From Casuarius casuarius (taxonomy: Eukaryota > Chordata > Aves > Casuariiformes > Casuariidae), in assembly GCA_003342895.1 (NCBI GenBank), contig PTFA01000301.1, positions 620,001 through 684,000 of the forward strand: a stretch of 64,000 nucleotides of DNA, written 5' to 3'. Made by a program: the position numbers and the translations under genes. Shown here one piece after another: positions 63,247 through 64,000 of this stretch (the first letter of the stretch is position 1; every line of letters starts with the position of its first letter). Below the pieces are notes generated by a model. That model was not told where the DNA came from. It searched no databases and saw nothing but the letters and a program-made list of their open reading frames with translations.

Positions 63247-64000
63247 GCTTAATATTGCATGACACACAGACTGCTAAGTTTACAGTAGAAGCATCACAAC
63301 TACTCAATCAGTGACTGTGCCAAACCCAGTTAGAGAGGCAAGGACTGATGTCTAGAGCTAATTAGCACAGGCACAGCATCATAATGACGTGGCCAAATTT
63401 TTCCTTGGCCAAATCCTGTAACAGTACAGCTCTGAGTCACACTGGGGAGATGCACACATTTGTTCAGTGTTAACCTGAGCTTTTCTAATGCAGCTTTGCA
63501 CTCAGTGGGCACAGCGCAAGAACCAGAGCTGTATGTATTCTATTTGAGCAAAACCTTTCTGTGGGGTCAACATTAGCAGCTCCTTAAAAGAAGTGATACC
63601 ATATTTATGTGTTAGTGTGCTGCCTGGAGCTACCTGCAGAGGCAGCATTTCCCGGGCAGTGCATTGCAGTAGCCACAATGGCACTCAGAAATAGGAGCAG
63701 AAGTTACTGCTGTCATCCCACCCCAGTCCATTACCTGCCAGAGAAGGATCTCATTGCAAGAGCAGTAAGACTTGGGATGAGAATCCTCGAGCTGGAGGAC
63801 AGGGAAATGAAATTGGGAGCTTGCCCACAGTGATGTGACATTTAAGGAAAATTAACAAAGTAATCAGAGCTATCGTCTAAACTATGTTGCAAACAGTACA
63901 ATACAGTGGAAGGAAAACAGATCCTGTTTACTCTAGCAGAAAAAATCTGTTTTTCTGTTAATTCAACTATAGATGTATTGTCTTAAGCTGACCTAGTACA
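63247..64000. other. non-coding DNA, somewhat less AT-rich
   Basis: The stretch 63490-63835 is less AT-rich than its surroundings and carries a 74-codon forward frame (63609-63833). That frame ends in a helical-looking stretch (start LPEKDLIARAVRLGMRILEL), but no family is recognised and no clear exon boundaries are seen. Confidence 0.5.

Noticed and set aside
1..64000. CRISPR arrays, operons, prophage or integron structures
   Set aside because: CR1 elements, the very low coding density and the vertebrate-type microsatellites show this is animal nuclear DNA. No regularly spaced repeats of CRISPR type were seen.

Overview
This is vertebrate nuclear DNA, most likely from a bird. The evidence is two reverse-strand fragments of the CR1 LINE family (about 43371-43845 and 47330-47640). 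Both have the typical 3'-end sequence, and the second keeps a CR1 terminal octamer. The rest is AT-rich (mid-30s percent GC judged by eye, not computed). It has scattered microsatellites and A-tracts, very few recognisable repeats, no bacterial-style gene packing, and one ambiguous base at 10962. CR1 also occurs in turtles and crocodilians, so bird is favoured, not proven.

I found no protein-coding gene, tRNA, rRNA or spliceosomal RNA that I can name. The longest open frame is 153 codons. In 64 kb of AT-rich DNA read in six frames, a frame of that length is about what chance gives. The window therefore reads as intergenic DNA or the inside of a very large intron, and I cannot tell which. The ORF pair at 32793-33215 and the CpG cluster at 54498-54669 are the only places where I see hints of an exon or promoter, and both are weak.

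Layout. 1-11 kb: featureless AT-rich DNA with A-tracts, a G13 run near 7.1 kb and small hairpins. 11.4-11.7 kb: compound microsatellites. 12-36 kb: mostly featureless, with a dense palindrome cluster near 17.0 kb, a pre-miRNA-sized imperfect hairpin near 21.4 kb, an A23 tract near 23.4 kb, a 12-bp inverted repeat near 25.2 kb and the reverse-strand ORF pair near 33 kb. 36.0-36.1 kb: a perfect 17-bp inverted repeat. 37-48 kb: short tandem duplications, an A25 tract and both CR1 copies. 48-64 kb: the longest (unsupported) ORF, the CpG cluster, A-tracts, a strong four-run G-quadruplex motif near 58.3 kb and terminal microsatellites.

I found no clear evidence of a new biological system. The signals most worth testing are the 17-bp inverted repeat (36044-36116), the CpG/NRF1-like cluster (54498-54669), the G-quadruplex motif (58309-58332) and the miRNA-like hairpin (21325-21407).
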